A stretch of 36,643 nucleotides of DNA, from positions 1 to 36,643 of the forward strand of contig CAZASA010000017.1 of assembly GCA_964487685.1 (NCBI GenBank), read 5' to 3'. Under the pieces are notes generated by a model. The model did not search any database. It worked only from the letters and a program-made list of their open reading frames with translations, and was not told the DNA's origin. Shown piece by piece: positions 16,471-24,811 of this stretch (its first letter is position 1; each line of letters starts with the position of its first letter). The DNA is from JABDGZ01 sp964487685. GTDB taxonomy: Bacteria > Omnitrophota > Gorgyraeia > Zapsychrales > Fredricksoniimonadaceae. The translations under genes and the position numbers were made by a program.

Positions 16471-17139
16471 ATGAGAATCCTGGTCATTGAAGATGAAGTC
16501 AAAATTGCCCAATTTATCAAGCGGGGCCTTAAAGAGGAGGGCTACGCCGTTGATGTGGCCAATGATGGGGAAGAAGGCCATTTTCTCTTAAGTTCCAATG
16601 AATATGATGCCATCATCCTTGATCTGATGCTTCCTAAAATAGACGGACTGACTCTTTGCCGCACCTTGCGCAAGGAAGGCAATCAAACGCCCATTATAAT
16701 GCTGACGGCCAAGGATACGGTCAAAGACAAGGTCAAGGGCCTGGATTCCGGGGCTGATGATTATTTACCCAAGCCCTTTGCTTTTGAAGAACTGCTGGCG
16801 CGGGTACGGGTGGTATTGCGTAAGAAAGACAGCCGTGTCCAAACTCAGCTTAGGGTAGAGGACCTGTGCCTGGATTTGTTGACCCATAAGGTCACCCGTG
16901 GCGATAAGGACATTGACTTGACTGTCAAGGAATACGCTTTATTGGAATATTTGATGCGAAATGCCGGGAACATCGTCACCCGCACGATGATATCCGAGCA
17001 TGTATGGGACATTAATTTTGACACCTTCACCAATGTGATCGATGTGTATATCAATTACCTGCGCAATAAGGTTGACAACGGTTTTGCTGATAAAATGATC
17101 CACACCGTGCGCGGTAAAGGATATCTCTTAAAAAAGTAA
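16471..17139 (+). CDS. OmpR/PhoB-family response regulator
   Basis: The 222-residue protein has a receiver domain (1-112) with the acidic pair E7/D8, phosphoacceptor D51 in LDLMLP, T79 and K101 in LPKPF. The C-terminal winged helix of the OmpR type (about 125-222) carries the recognition-region phrase VTRTMISEHVWDINFDTFTNVIDVYINYLRNK. This subgroup resembles CusR/CopR-type metal or envelope-stress regulators. It is followed three bases later by its kinase gene. Proteins of this family bind direct repeats spaced 11 bp, and such a set lies upstream of the gene at 18733. Confidence 0.94.
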   Translation: MRILVIEDEVKIAQFIKRGLKEEGYAVDVANDGEEGHFLLSSNEYDAIILDLMLPKIDGLTLCRTLRKEGNQTPIIMLTAKDTVKDKVKGLDSGADDYLPKPFAFEELLARVRVVLRKKDSRVQTQLRVEDLCLDLLTHKVTRGDKDIDLTVKEYALLEYLMRNAGNIVTRTMISEHVWDINFDTFTNVIDVYINYLRNKVDNGFADKMIHTVRGKGYLLKK

Positions 17140-17142
17140 ATC

Positions 17143-18612
17143 ATGCTCCTTGCGTCCATCCGCGTTAAGATCGTCCTCTGGCACATGCTTATCCTGTCCC
17201 TGGCCCTGCTGATCTTTGGGATGGTGCTTTACCATAATATTTACCTGAAGATCTCTGATGATACCGACGATATTTTGCGCTCCCGCGCCAAGGGTATCGA
17301 GCAATCCATCGATACCTACTGGGAAGCTGAAAGCATGGATATCGCCGAAGGCAATAAAAAGGTCCATTTTACCAAAGAAGACAATATCAATTTCATCAGG
17401 ATCGCTAAGCGATGGGTGGGGGAAAAGATCAATGACCCTGACCTGATCAATATCATCGTCAGGATCTTTGATGCCCATGGCAACCCGATCGCTTCCACCA
17501 GGTCTATCCCCACGGAACATCTTAATCCGCGCATTTTTTATGAGGTCAAAAAAGGGTCTGACCATTTTGAGAATTCCAATCTCCTGGTGAATGATAAACC
17601 ATCATCCTTTAGGATCATCACGACCCCGGTCCTTGAGAATAAAAGGCTCTCTTATGTGGTACAAGTGGCCAGTCCTTTGTCTCAGCTTAACGATGTGTTA
17701 AGGAATTTGAGCTTCTCATTGCTGTTTTTATTGCCTTTAACGGTGATCCTGACGGGATTCAGCGGGATCTTTCTTGTTCAATTGACACTCAGGCCTGTCG
17801 ATCAAATGATCGAGACCATCCATCAGATCACAGCGGAAAACTTAAAACTGCGTCTTAAGATCCCGGGTACCAAGGATGAAATAGAATCATTGGCCAAGAC
17901 ATTCAATCAAATGATCGCCCGTCTTGATGAGGCCTTCACTTCCCAAAGGCAGTTTATGGAGGATATTTCCCATGAACTGAAAACCCCGTTATCGGTTTTA
18001 AAAGGGGAGCTGGAAGTCACTCTTAAGAAATTGCGTTCGCCCGAGGAATATGAATCCGCCTTGCATAGCAGCCTTGAAGAGGTCAACCGCATCGCAGGCA
18101 TTGTGGAAAATCTTTTGACCTTGGCCCGTTTTGATGCGAAAACAACGACACTTCACGCGCAACATATAGATCTGAATTTATTGATCAAGGATGCTGTTGA
18201 GGCGATCCAGGTGTTGGCCCTGCAAAAAGATATCACGCTCCAACTGAACACAGCCCATACGGTGGATGTTCTTGCGGATAAAAACCAGCTTAAAAGGCTG
18301 ATTTTAAATATCCTCGACAATGCCATTAAATACACACCTTCCGGCGGGAAGATTGCTATTGACCTTCGCCAGCAAAAGGAACATGCGGATATCGATATTA
18401 CAGATACAGGTATCGGCATCCCTGAGGATGAAATGCCTTTTATCTTTGACCGCTTTTACAGGATTGATAAATCCCGCAGTACGATTGGTTTTGGTTTAGG
18501 TTTAAGTATCGCTCAATCCATTGCCATGGCGCATGGAGGGAAGATCTACGTCAAAGCCAATTCTCCTCAGGGGACTGTTTTTACCGTGTCCCTTCCCATC
18601 AGGTTAAAATAA
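17143..18612 (+). CDS. Sensor histidine kinase
   Basis: The 489-residue kinase has membrane helices at about 10-31 and 190-213, flanking a periplasmic sensor domain (about 32-188). A HAMP linker (about 213-266), a HisKA domain with H277 in SHELKTPL and an HATPase domain follow. The HATPase shows N393 (N box), DTGIG at 421-425, the F box FDRFYR and G2 GFGLGLS around 449-455. It is paired with the response regulator gene immediately upstream. The layout is that of CusS/heavy-metal sensor kinases, but the periplasmic domain has no metal-binding Cys/His cluster that I can see, so the signal is unknown. Confidence 0.94.
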   Translation: MLLASIRVKIVLWHMLILSLALLIFGMVLYHNIYLKISDDTDDILRSRAKGIEQSIDTYWEAESMDIAEGNKKVHFTKEDNINFIRIAKRWVGEKINDPDLINIIVRIFDAHGNPIASTRSIPTEHLNPRIFYEVKKGSDHFENSNLLVNDKPSSFRIITTPVLENKRLSYVVQVASPLSQLNDVLRNLSFSLLFLLPLTVILTGFSGIFLVQLTLRPVDQMIETIHQITAENLKLRLKIPGTKDEIESLAKTFNQMIARLDEAFTSQRQFMEDISHELKTPLSVLKGELEVTLKKLRSPEEYESALHSSLEEVNRIAGIVENLLTLARFDAKTTTLHAQHIDLNLLIKDAVEAIQVLALQKDITLQLNTAHTVDVLADKNQLKRLILNILDNAIKYTPSGGKIAIDLRQQKEHADIDITDTGIGIPEDEMPFIFDRFYRIDKSRSTIGFGLGLSIAQSIAMAHGGKIYVKANSPQGTVFTVSLPIRLK

Positions 18613-18632
18613 AACGAAGATTGTTATAGAAT

Positions 18633-18677
18633 TTTAATTGTATTTTAATGACCATTTAATATGCAGGCATTTAAAAT
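18633..18677 (+). promoter_or_regulatory. Three TTTAAT boxes at 11-bp spacing plus -10: likely response-regulator-controlled promoter
   Basis: TTTAAT occurs at 18633-18638, 18644-18649 and 18655-18660, exactly 11 bp apart, the first two within an identical ATTTTAAT. OmpR/PhoB-family regulators bind head-to-tail repeats with this period. A good -10 (TAAAAT, 18672-18677) begins 12 bases after the last box, with no -35 consensus, the layout of an activator-dependent promoter. Transcription would start near 18684, giving a leader of about 49 bases to the ATG at 18733. Confidence 0.5.
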
Positions 18678-18732
18678 AAACGAGCACGCAATTGTGTTCC
18701 CCTTTCATTTTGATAATTAACTTAAGGAAAGA

Positions 18733-19086
18733 ATGAGAAGTTTGACGATAACATTATGCATTTTATTCGGCAGCTGCCAGCTGGCATGGGCCGATGACTT
18801 GGCCATGGCTGACACTGTTTCCAGCATTACGCATACGATCATGGGAGGGGTGGTCAAATCGGTTTCCTGGGCCGATCCCAACAAAGGCACAAGGTCTGAG
18901 ATAGTGGTGGTCGATTCCGCCAAAAAGACCACCCATATCTTTGTGACGCCAACGACCACTCTTTGGGATGCAGATGCGAAAGCCATTATGCCCGAGACCA
19001 TAACCGCCAGGATGCATGTGAATGTCATCTACTTGAGGACCCCTGAAGGCATTAACATTGGCAAATCCATCAAGATCTTAAAGTAA
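18733..19086 (+). CDS. Small exported protein of unknown function
   Basis: This 117-residue protein has a signal peptide (LTITLCILFGSCQLAWA, cleavage near residue 20). The mature part of about 97 residues is predicted from its pattern to be mostly beta strand: GGVVKSVSWADPNKGTRSEIVVVDS, THIFVTPTTTLWD and HVNVIYLRTPEG. It could be a small beta-barrel (OB-like) periplasmic domain. I recognise no family. AAGGAAAGA gives a good ribosome site. It stands alone after the two-component genes with phased repeats in front, so it is a likely target of that system (inference). Confidence 0.75.
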   Translation: MRSLTITLCILFGSCQLAWADDLAMADTVSSITHTIMGGVVKSVSWADPNKGTRSEIVVVDSAKKTTHIFVTPTTTLWDADAKAIMPETITARMHVNVIYLRTPEGINIGKSIKILK

Positions 19087-19117
19087 ACTCCCTCCATAGC
19101 CTTTATTACCCCATTCG

Positions 19118-19146
19118 TTGACATCCGCTGTTCCTTTCTATATAAT
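19118..19146 (+). promoter_or_regulatory. Consensus sigma-70 promoter of the leuC operon
   Basis: TTGACA (19118-19123) and TATAAT (19141-19146) match consensus perfectly and are separated by exactly 17 bases. Transcription would start near 19153, leaving about 20 bases with a strong GAGAGGGA ribosome site before ATG 19173. There is no room for a leader peptide, T-box or attenuator. Confidence 0.88.
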
Positions 19147-19172
19147 TAAAAATTCAACATGAGAGGGAATTT

Positions 19173-20576
19173 ATGAGCAAAACAATGTTTGAAAAGATTT
19201 GGCAGGATCATTTGGTCAGGGACTCCCAAGGGGACACTTCCCTAATATATATAGACTTGCATTTGGTGCATGAAGTGACAAGTCCGCAGGCTTTTGCCGC
19301 ATTAAGGGAAAACAATAGGAAGGTGCGCTGCCCCCAAAAAACAGTGGCTACCATGGACCATAATGTGTCAACACGCACCAAGGACATTACCAAGGTTGAG
19401 GCTACTTCCCGTACACAGATGGACACGTTATCGCAAAATTGCCGGGAATTCGGTATCCGATTGTATGATTTTGAGGATAAGGACCAAGGGATCGTCCATG
19501 TTATAGGCCCTGAACAGGGTTTGACCCTGCCGGGTTTGACCATTGTCTGCGGGGATTCACATACAGCCACTCACGGCGCTTTCGGTTCCTTGGCTTTTGG
19601 CATCGGCACCTCTGAGGTAGAACACGTACTGGCCACACAAACCTTACAGCAATCCCAGCCTAAAACCATGCTGATCAAGATCGATGGGAAATTAGGCAAG
19701 GGAGTTGTTTCTAAAGATATTATTTTGTATATCATCGGACGGATCGGCACTGCCGGAGGCACAGGTTATGTCATCGAATACGCGGGCTCCGCGATAAGGG
19801 ACCTGTCCATGGAAGCCCGGATGACCATTTGTAATATGTCCATTGAAGCCGGAGCGCGGGCGGGGATGATCGCCCCTGATGATACCACTTTTAATTATTT
19901 GATGGGACGTGATTTTGCCCCCAAGGGACAATCCTGGGAGAAGGCTATTGCCTATTGGAAGACCCTGCCCAGCGATAAGGGCGCAAAATTCGACAAGGTC
20001 CTGAACATCAAGGCTGAAGATATCAAGCCGATGGTGACCTGGGGAACATCTCCGGGGCAGGTAAGCAGTGTTGATGATGTTGTTCCGGACCCCGAGTCCA
20101 TGAAGGATGCTGTTGACCGTACGTCGGCAAGGAATGCCCTGGCGTATATGGACCTGAAGCCTGGGACAAAAATATCAGATATCAAGATAGATAAGGTTTT
20201 TATCGGCTCCTGCACTAATGGCCGTATAGAAGACCTGCGTGCCGCGGCCCAGATCGTCCAGGGCAGGAGAGTAGCACCAGGTGTCACCGCTATCGTAGTG
20301 CCTGGTTCCGGCCGGGTACGTCTTCAAGCCCAAAAAGAAGGCTTAGACCAGATCTTTATCAATGCGGGTTTGGAATGGCGTTTTGCCGGTTGTTCCATGT
20401 GTTTGGGTATGAACGATGATCAATTAAAAAAAGGCGAGCGCTGTGCTTCCAGCAGTAATCGTAATTTTGAAGGCAGGCAGGGGCCTGGCGGCCGTACACA
20501 TTTGATGAGCCCTGAAATGGCTGCCGTCGCTGCGCTAACGGGCAAGATCACGGATATCAGGACATTTAATAGTTGA
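19173..20576 (+). CDS. leuC: 3-isopropylmalate dehydratase large subunit
   Basis: The 467-residue protein is the standard bacterial LeuC, an aconitase-family enzyme that with LeuD isomerises 2-isopropylmalate to 3-isopropylmalate in leucine synthesis. The [4Fe-4S] ligands are C347 (GSCTNGR), C407 and C410 (AGCSMCLGMN). Other conserved phrases are MDHNVSTR, CGDSHTATHGAFG (126-138) and GGRTHLMSPEMAA. Length is normal. It is the first gene of leuC-leuD-ilvD-aroC, driven by a consensus promoter. The early motif KTVATMDHN sits where the family is expected to have it. Confidence 0.97.
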   Translation: MSKTMFEKIWQDHLVRDSQGDTSLIYIDLHLVHEVTSPQAFAALRENNRKVRCPQKTVATMDHNVSTRTKDITKVEATSRTQMDTLSQNCREFGIRLYDFEDKDQGIVHVIGPEQGLTLPGLTIVCGDSHTATHGAFGSLAFGIGTSEVEHVLATQTLQQSQPKTMLIKIDGKLGKGVVSKDIILYIIGRIGTAGGTGYVIEYAGSAIRDLSMEARMTICNMSIEAGARAGMIAPDDTTFNYLMGRDFAPKGQSWEKAIAYWKTLPSDKGAKFDKVLNIKAEDIKPMVTWGTSPGQVSSVDDVVPDPESMKDAVDRTSARNALAYMDLKPGTKISDIKIDKVFIGSCTNGRIEDLRAAAQIVQGRRVAPGVTAIVVPGSGRVRLQAQKEGLDQIFINAGLEWRFAGCSMCLGMNDDQLKKGERCASSSNRNFEGRQGPGGRTHLMSPEMAAVAALTGKITDIRTFNS

Positions 20577-20585
20577 GAGAGGAAT

Positions 20586-21209
20586 ATGCCATTACAACCA
20601 TTTAAAATACATACAGGCCTCGCAGCACCATTAGACCGTGTCAATGTTGACACAGATGCCATTATTCCCAAGCAATTCTTAAGGAAGATCGAAAAGACCG
20701 GTTTTGGCAAACATCTTTTCCATGAATGGCGTTATACCGATTACGAGGGGACAAAAGAGAACCCGGATTTTATATTAAATCAGGAACCCTATCGCAAGGC
20801 CACGGTGTTATTGGCGCGGGACAATTTTGGCTGCGGTTCCAGCCGCGAGCACGCGCCCTGGGCTTTAGGGGATTTTGGGTTTAAATTGATCATTGCACCG
20901 TCATTCGCAGATATTTTTTATAATAATTGTGTCAAGAACGGGATCTTGCTCGTACCCTTAAAATCCAAAGAAATCGACGAGATATTTGCTTTCGTCGGGA
21001 AAAATAAAGGGGCCGTGATCAGCGCTGACCTTCCTCTGCAAACAGTCACCGCGGGAAAAAAGACCTACTCATTTAAGATCGATGCTTTTAACAAGGAATG
21101 CCTGCTTAAGGGGCTGGACAGCATCGGATGGACCATGCAATTTCAAGACAAGATCACCGCGTATGAAGATCGTATCAACAACCAGCATTCATGGCTTTTA
21201 AGGGGTTAG
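20586..21209 (+). CDS. leuD: 3-isopropylmalate dehydratase small subunit
   Basis: This 207-residue subunit carries the swivelling aconitase domain. Family phrases are NVDTDAIIPKQFL (near residue 20), DNFGCGSSREHAPWAL (about 81-96) and APSFADIFYNNCVKNGILL. It completes LeuC. The length of about 200 residues matches the bacterial form rather than the shorter archaeal form. GAGAGGAAT just before ATG 20586 is a good ribosome site, and only nine bases separate it from leuC. The last codons overlap an alternative upstream start of ilvD, but that start is not preferred. Confidence 0.97.
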   Translation: MPLQPFKIHTGLAAPLDRVNVDTDAIIPKQFLRKIEKTGFGKHLFHEWRYTDYEGTKENPDFILNQEPYRKATVLLARDNFGCGSSREHAPWALGDFGFKLIIAPSFADIFYNNCVKNGILLVPLKSKEIDEIFAFVGKNKGAVISADLPLQTVTAGKKTYSFKIDAFNKECLLKGLDSIGWTMQFQDKITAYEDRINNQHSWLLRG

Positions 21210-21211
21210 AT

Positions 21212-22522
21212 ATGTCGGATATAAGGAAATTTTCTTCTATTGTTGTCGACGGCAATGATAGGGCGCCAAACCGGTCTATGCTTCGGGCCACCGGATTTAA
21301 AGATGAGGATTTTAAAAAGCCCCAGATCGGTGTGGTTTCCACCTGGAGCATGTTGACCCCCTGCAATATGCATATTGATAAGCTTGCGTTAAAAGCGGTG
21401 GAAGGCACTGACGCCGCCGGAGGCAAGGGGATCATTTTTGGGACGATCACTGTTGCCGATGGTATTTCTATGGGCACGGAAGGGATGAAGTATTCCCTGG
21501 TGTCCCGTGAAGTGATCGCCGATTCCGTGGAGACCGTTGCCGGCTGTGAAGGCTTTGACGGTTTGGTGGCATTGGGCGGCTGCGACAAGAATATGCCCGG
21601 CTGTCTCATCGCCATGGCCCGCTTAAACCGTCCGTCGGTGTTTGTCTATGGCGGAACGATCCTGCCCGGCTGTTTGAATGGCCAGAACCTGGACGTCGTT
21701 TCGGTTTTTGAAGCCGTAGGTAAACACGCGGCCAAAAAGATCACGGATCAAGAACTTAAAGATATTGAATCTTGTGCTATTCCCGGACCGGGTTCCTGCG
21801 GAGGGATGTATACGGCCAATACCATGGCCAGTGCCATTGAAGCCATGGGCATGAGCCTTCCTAATAGTTCCATGCAGACTGCGGTTTCCCGGGAAAAACA
21901 ACTGGATTGTTATAATGCCGGCGGGGCAGTCTTAAATTTATTGAATCAGAATATTAAACCACGCGATATCATGACTAAAAAAGCTTTTGAGAATGCCATT
22001 ACCGTGGTAACAGCGTTGGGCGGTTCCACCAATGCAGTATTGCATTTGATCGGTATTGCCTATGCCGCCGGGGTCAAATTGACCCTGGAAGATTTTACCC
22101 GCATCGGCAAGAAAACACCTGTTCTGGCAGACCTAAAGCCCAGCGGCCGTTTTGTCGCGGCAGAATTAGCCGCTATTGGCGGTTTACTGCCCTTAATGAA
22201 AATGCTTTTGGACAAAGGATTGTTGCATGGCGACTGCCTGACGGTGACCGGTAAGACGGTGCGTGACAATTTAAAAGATGTTAAGCCTTATCAGGATGGC
22301 CAGCAGATCATCCGTCCGTTTGATAATCCGATCAAAAAAGAAGGTCATTTGGTCATGCTCTACGGTAATCTGGCCTCGGAAGGGGCTGTTGCCAAGATCA
22401 CTGGTAAAGAAGGTACCTTGTTTACTGGTAAGGCCAAGGTTTTTGAATCTGAAGAAACTGCGTTGAAAGCCATATTGAACGGCAAGATCATCAAAGGTGA
22501 CGTGATCGTGATCCGTTATTAA
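21212..22522 (+). CDS. ilvD: Dihydroxy-acid dehydratase, N-terminal 436 residues, cut by in-frame TAA
   Basis: IlvD converts 2,3-dihydroxy-isovalerate and the methylvalerate analogue to the 2-keto acids in valine/isoleucine synthesis. The Fe-S ligands C51 (TPCNMH), C124 (GGCDKNMPG) and C196 (PGPGSCGGMYTANT) are all present. AAGGGG at 21200-21205 fits ATG 21212 better than the earlier in-frame ATG at 21191, which overlaps leuD. The frame runs to codon 437, where a TAA at 22520-22522 follows VIVIRY. The family continues there with Glu, then GPKGGPGMREM. The next codons, in the same frame, read GPRGGPGMREML, so this is one gene with GAA changed to TAA. Translation that stops here would miss the last roughly 120 residues, including part of the active site. 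Confidence 0.93.
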   Translation: MSDIRKFSSIVVDGNDRAPNRSMLRATGFKDEDFKKPQIGVVSTWSMLTPCNMHIDKLALKAVEGTDAAGGKGIIFGTITVADGISMGTEGMKYSLVSREVIADSVETVAGCEGFDGLVALGGCDKNMPGCLIAMARLNRPSVFVYGGTILPGCLNGQNLDVVSVFEAVGKHAAKKITDQELKDIESCAIPGPGSCGGMYTANTMASAIEAMGMSLPNSSMQTAVSREKQLDCYNAGGAVLNLLNQNIKPRDIMTKKAFENAITVVTALGGSTNAVLHLIGIAYAAGVKLTLEDFTRIGKKTPVLADLKPSGRFVAAELAAIGGLLPLMKMLLDKGLLHGDCLTVTGKTVRDNLKDVKPYQDGQQIIRPFDNPIKKEGHLVMLYGNLASEGAVAKITGKEGTLFTGKAKVFESEETALKAILNGKIIKGDVIVIRY

Positions 22523-22543
22523 GGCCCGCGCGGCGGACCTGGG

Positions 22544-22888
22544 ATGCGTGAAATGCTTTCACCCACATCAGCCATTTCAGGGCGGGGACTAGGCAAGGAT
22601 GTGGCTTTGATCACGGATGGACGCTTTTCCGGCGGCAGCCATGGATTTGTCGTAGGGCATATCACTCCCGAAGCTTTTAGCGGCGGACTTTTAGGTATTG
22701 TTAAAAATGGGGACAAGATCACCATTGATGCTATTAAACGAAAGATCACGTTAGATCTACCGGCGGCAGAGATCAAAAAACGCCAAAAGGCATGGAAGCA
22801 ACCAAAATCCAGATATACCCGCGGCGTTTTGGCAAAATATGCTAAACTGGTAACAAGTGCCTCCGAGGGCGCTGTAACGGATAAATAA
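22544..22888 (+). CDS. ilvD: Dihydroxy-acid dehydratase, C-terminal part after the premature stop
   Basis: This is the same reading frame as the upstream ilvD part. The first in-frame ATG after the TAA is at 22544 (MREMLSPTSAI), giving 114 residues. The conserved segment KDVALITDGRFSGGSHGFVVGHITPEA is intact and contains the serine (SGGSHG) that acts as the catalytic base in characterised enzymes. With the seven codons between the stop and ATG 22544, the full frame would be 558 residues, the normal IlvD length. A weak GGCGGA before ATG 22544 could allow re-initiation, but assembly error, recent mutation or readthrough are at least as likely. Two codons later aroC begins, so downstream genes are not out of frame with any signal. 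Confidence 0.85.
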   Translation: MREMLSPTSAISGRGLGKDVALITDGRFSGGSHGFVVGHITPEAFSGGLLGIVKNGDKITIDAIKRKITLDLPAAEIKKRQKAWKQPKSRYTRGVLAKYAKLVTSASEGAVTDK

Positions 22889-22889
22889 T

Positions 22890-23957
22890 ATGGCTGGAAA
22901 TTCGTTCGGACAACTTTTTCGGATCACCACCTTTGGCGAAAGCCACGGGGCCGCCATGGGTGTGGTGATCGATGGCGTCCCGCCTAAGCTGCAGTTATCT
23001 GAAAAAGATATTCAAATCGATCTCGACCGCCGAAGGCCCGGGCAAAGCAAGATCACCACCCAGCGCAATGAGCCTGACCGCGCCGAGATCCTTTCCGGCA
23101 TTTTTGAAGGTCAGACTACCGGTGCGCCGTTGGCCATTCTTATCCGCAATACGGACGCGCGTTCCAAGGATTATGAGAACATCAAAGACGTGTTCCGTCC
23201 GGGGCATGCTGATTTTAGTTATATGGCCAAGTATGGCATCCGTGACTATAGGGGAGGCGGGCGTTCTTCCGGACGTGAGACTGCCTGTCGTGTGGCTGCA
23301 GGTGCTGTAGCCAAGAAATTACTGGCGAAACACAAGGTTGAGATCATTGTTTATACCATGGCGGTTGGGGACATTTATGCCAAGGATATTAATTATAAAT
23401 CCATTGAACAAAATGCCGTACGTACCGCTGACCCTAAACAAGCTGAAGTGATGATCGCCAAGATCGAAGAAGCGCGCAAAAACGGTGACTCCTTAGGCAG
23501 TATCCTTCAATGCGTCGTGAAGAACTGTCCGCCAGGTTTAGGCGATCCCTGTTTTGACAAGCTCAATGCGCGTTTGGCTCAAGCCTTGATGTCCATTGCG
23601 ACGGTCAAGGGCATCGAATTCGGCGACGGATTTGGCGCCAGCCAATTGACCGGATCAGTGAACAATGACCGTTTTGTCCTCAAGAATAATAAGGTGGGCA
23701 CGGCCACCAATCATTCCGGCGGCATCATGGGCGGTATTTCTACCGGTGAAGACATTAATATACGCCTCGCCTTAAAGCCGCCATCTTCTATTTCTCAGCT
23801 GCAAAAGACAATTAATGAAAAGCACCAGGAAGTAGATGTCCAGGTCAAAGGCCGCCATGACCCCTGCTTAGCGCCAAGGGTCGTCCCGGTGGCTGAAGCC
23901 ATGATAGCTTTGACACTCATTGACTGTTTGTTGATCCAAAAAGCCACCAATCTTTAA
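22890..23957 (+). CDS. aroC: Chorismate synthase
   Basis: The 355-residue protein converts EPSP to chorismate using reduced FMN, the last common step of aromatic amino acid synthesis. Visible family motifs are FGESHGAAMG (15-24), RRRPGQSKITTQRNEPD (near 47-63), YRGGGRSSGRETACRVAAG (near 120-138) and GRHDPCLAPR near the C-terminus. Length is normal. The start is one base after the ilvD stop. Placement in a leucine/valine operon rather than an aro cluster is uncommon but fits a combined amino acid biosynthesis transcript. Confidence 0.97.
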   Translation: MAGNSFGQLFRITTFGESHGAAMGVVIDGVPPKLQLSEKDIQIDLDRRRPGQSKITTQRNEPDRAEILSGIFEGQTTGAPLAILIRNTDARSKDYENIKDVFRPGHADFSYMAKYGIRDYRGGGRSSGRETACRVAAGAVAKKLLAKHKVEIIVYTMAVGDIYAKDINYKSIEQNAVRTADPKQAEVMIAKIEEARKNGDSLGSILQCVVKNCPPGLGDPCFDKLNARLAQALMSIATVKGIEFGDGFGASQLTGSVNNDRFVLKNNKVGTATNHSGGIMGGISTGEDINIRLALKPPSSISQLQKTINEKHQEVDVQVKGRHDPCLAPRVVPVAEAMIALTLIDCLLIQKATNL

Positions 23958-23959
23958 TT

Positions 23960-24811
23960 ATGGATAGTCAAAAAGTCATTCTTATAACCGGCTGCTCCAG
24001 CGGGTTTGGTTTGTTGGCTGCGGTAAGGCTCGCTTCCCAAGGACATTTTGTTTGGGCGACCATGAGGGATGTGTCCAAAAAAGAACCCTTAGAAACAGCA
24101 TTAGCCCAGAAGAACGCCCAGGCCAATATCCGTACCCTTGATGTCACCAAACCTTCCACTATCAAGGATGTCATCGACGAAATTCAAAAAATCCACGGAC
24201 ATATCGATGTGCTCATCAATAACGCGGGCTATGGTATTGCCGGGTTCTTTGAAGATTTAACGGATGAAGAAATTCGTGCCCAGATGGATGTCAATTTTTT
24301 CGGTGTCCAGCATGCCTGCCGTGAGGTCATTCCTTTGATGCGAAAGAAGGGCAAGGGGAAGATCATTAATATTTCCAGTGTTGCCGGTTTGGTCAGCAGC
24401 CCCTGCTTGGGCGCATACAATGCCAGCAAGTGGGCGCTGGAAGCTTTTAGTGAAAGCCTTTATTATGAGCTGGGCCTATTCGGCATTCAGGTTGTTTTAA
24501 TAGAACCGGGCTCCTATCCGACAAAAATTTTTACTCAAAATGCGCATTATGCCAAGAATTTTGAAAATCCCCAAAGCCCGTATTTTCACTTCAATCAAAA
24601 ATTAAAGACCATTTCACAAAATGCCACCAGGAAACTTAACCGTGATCCAGATGAGGTGGCTCGGCTTATTGCAAAGATCGTCGAAAATCCTCATCCGCGA
24701 TTACGGTATGTGTCTGACTTTATGTCATGGCTGCGCGTGACAGCCCAAAAAATCCTGCCGCCTAGTTTAACCTTGTTTATCTTCAGGAGAATTATTGATG
24801 GAAACAAATAA
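23960..24811 (+). CDS. Short-chain dehydrogenase/reductase (classical SDR)
   Basis: The 283-residue protein shows the Rossmann cofactor motif T10-G-C-S-S-G-F-G17, NNAG at 87-90, the catalytic serine in NISSV (about 138-141), and Y153-N-A-S-K157. Length and the extended C-terminal region match the group acting on lipids or sterol-like alcohols, but the substrate cannot be read from sequence. It starts two bases after aroC and its last 14 bases overlap the ferredoxin gene. It may ride on the amino acid operon without a shared pathway role. Confidence 0.92.
   Translation: MDSQKVILITGCSSGFGLLAAVRLASQGHFVWATMRDVSKKEPLETALAQKNAQANIRTLDVTKPSTIKDVIDEIQKIHGHIDVLINNAGYGIAGFFEDLTDEEIRAQMDVNFFGVQHACREVIPLMRKKGKGKIINISSVAGLVSSPCLGAYNASKWALEAFSESLYYELGLFGIQVVLIEPGSYPTKIFTQNAHYAKNFENPQSPYFHFNQKLKTISQNATRKLNRDPDEVARLIAKIVENPHPRLRYVSDFMSWLRVTAQKILPPSLTLFIFRRIIDGNK

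Noticed and set aside
17128..17565. 145-codon frame on the minus strand opposite the histidine kinase
   Set aside because: It is fully antisense to a well-conserved gene, and no promoter or ribosome site supports it.
22520..22522. Genome-wide recoding of TAA as Glu or Gln
   Set aside because: Many other genes in the window end properly at TAA with conserved C-termini and neighbours starting right after.
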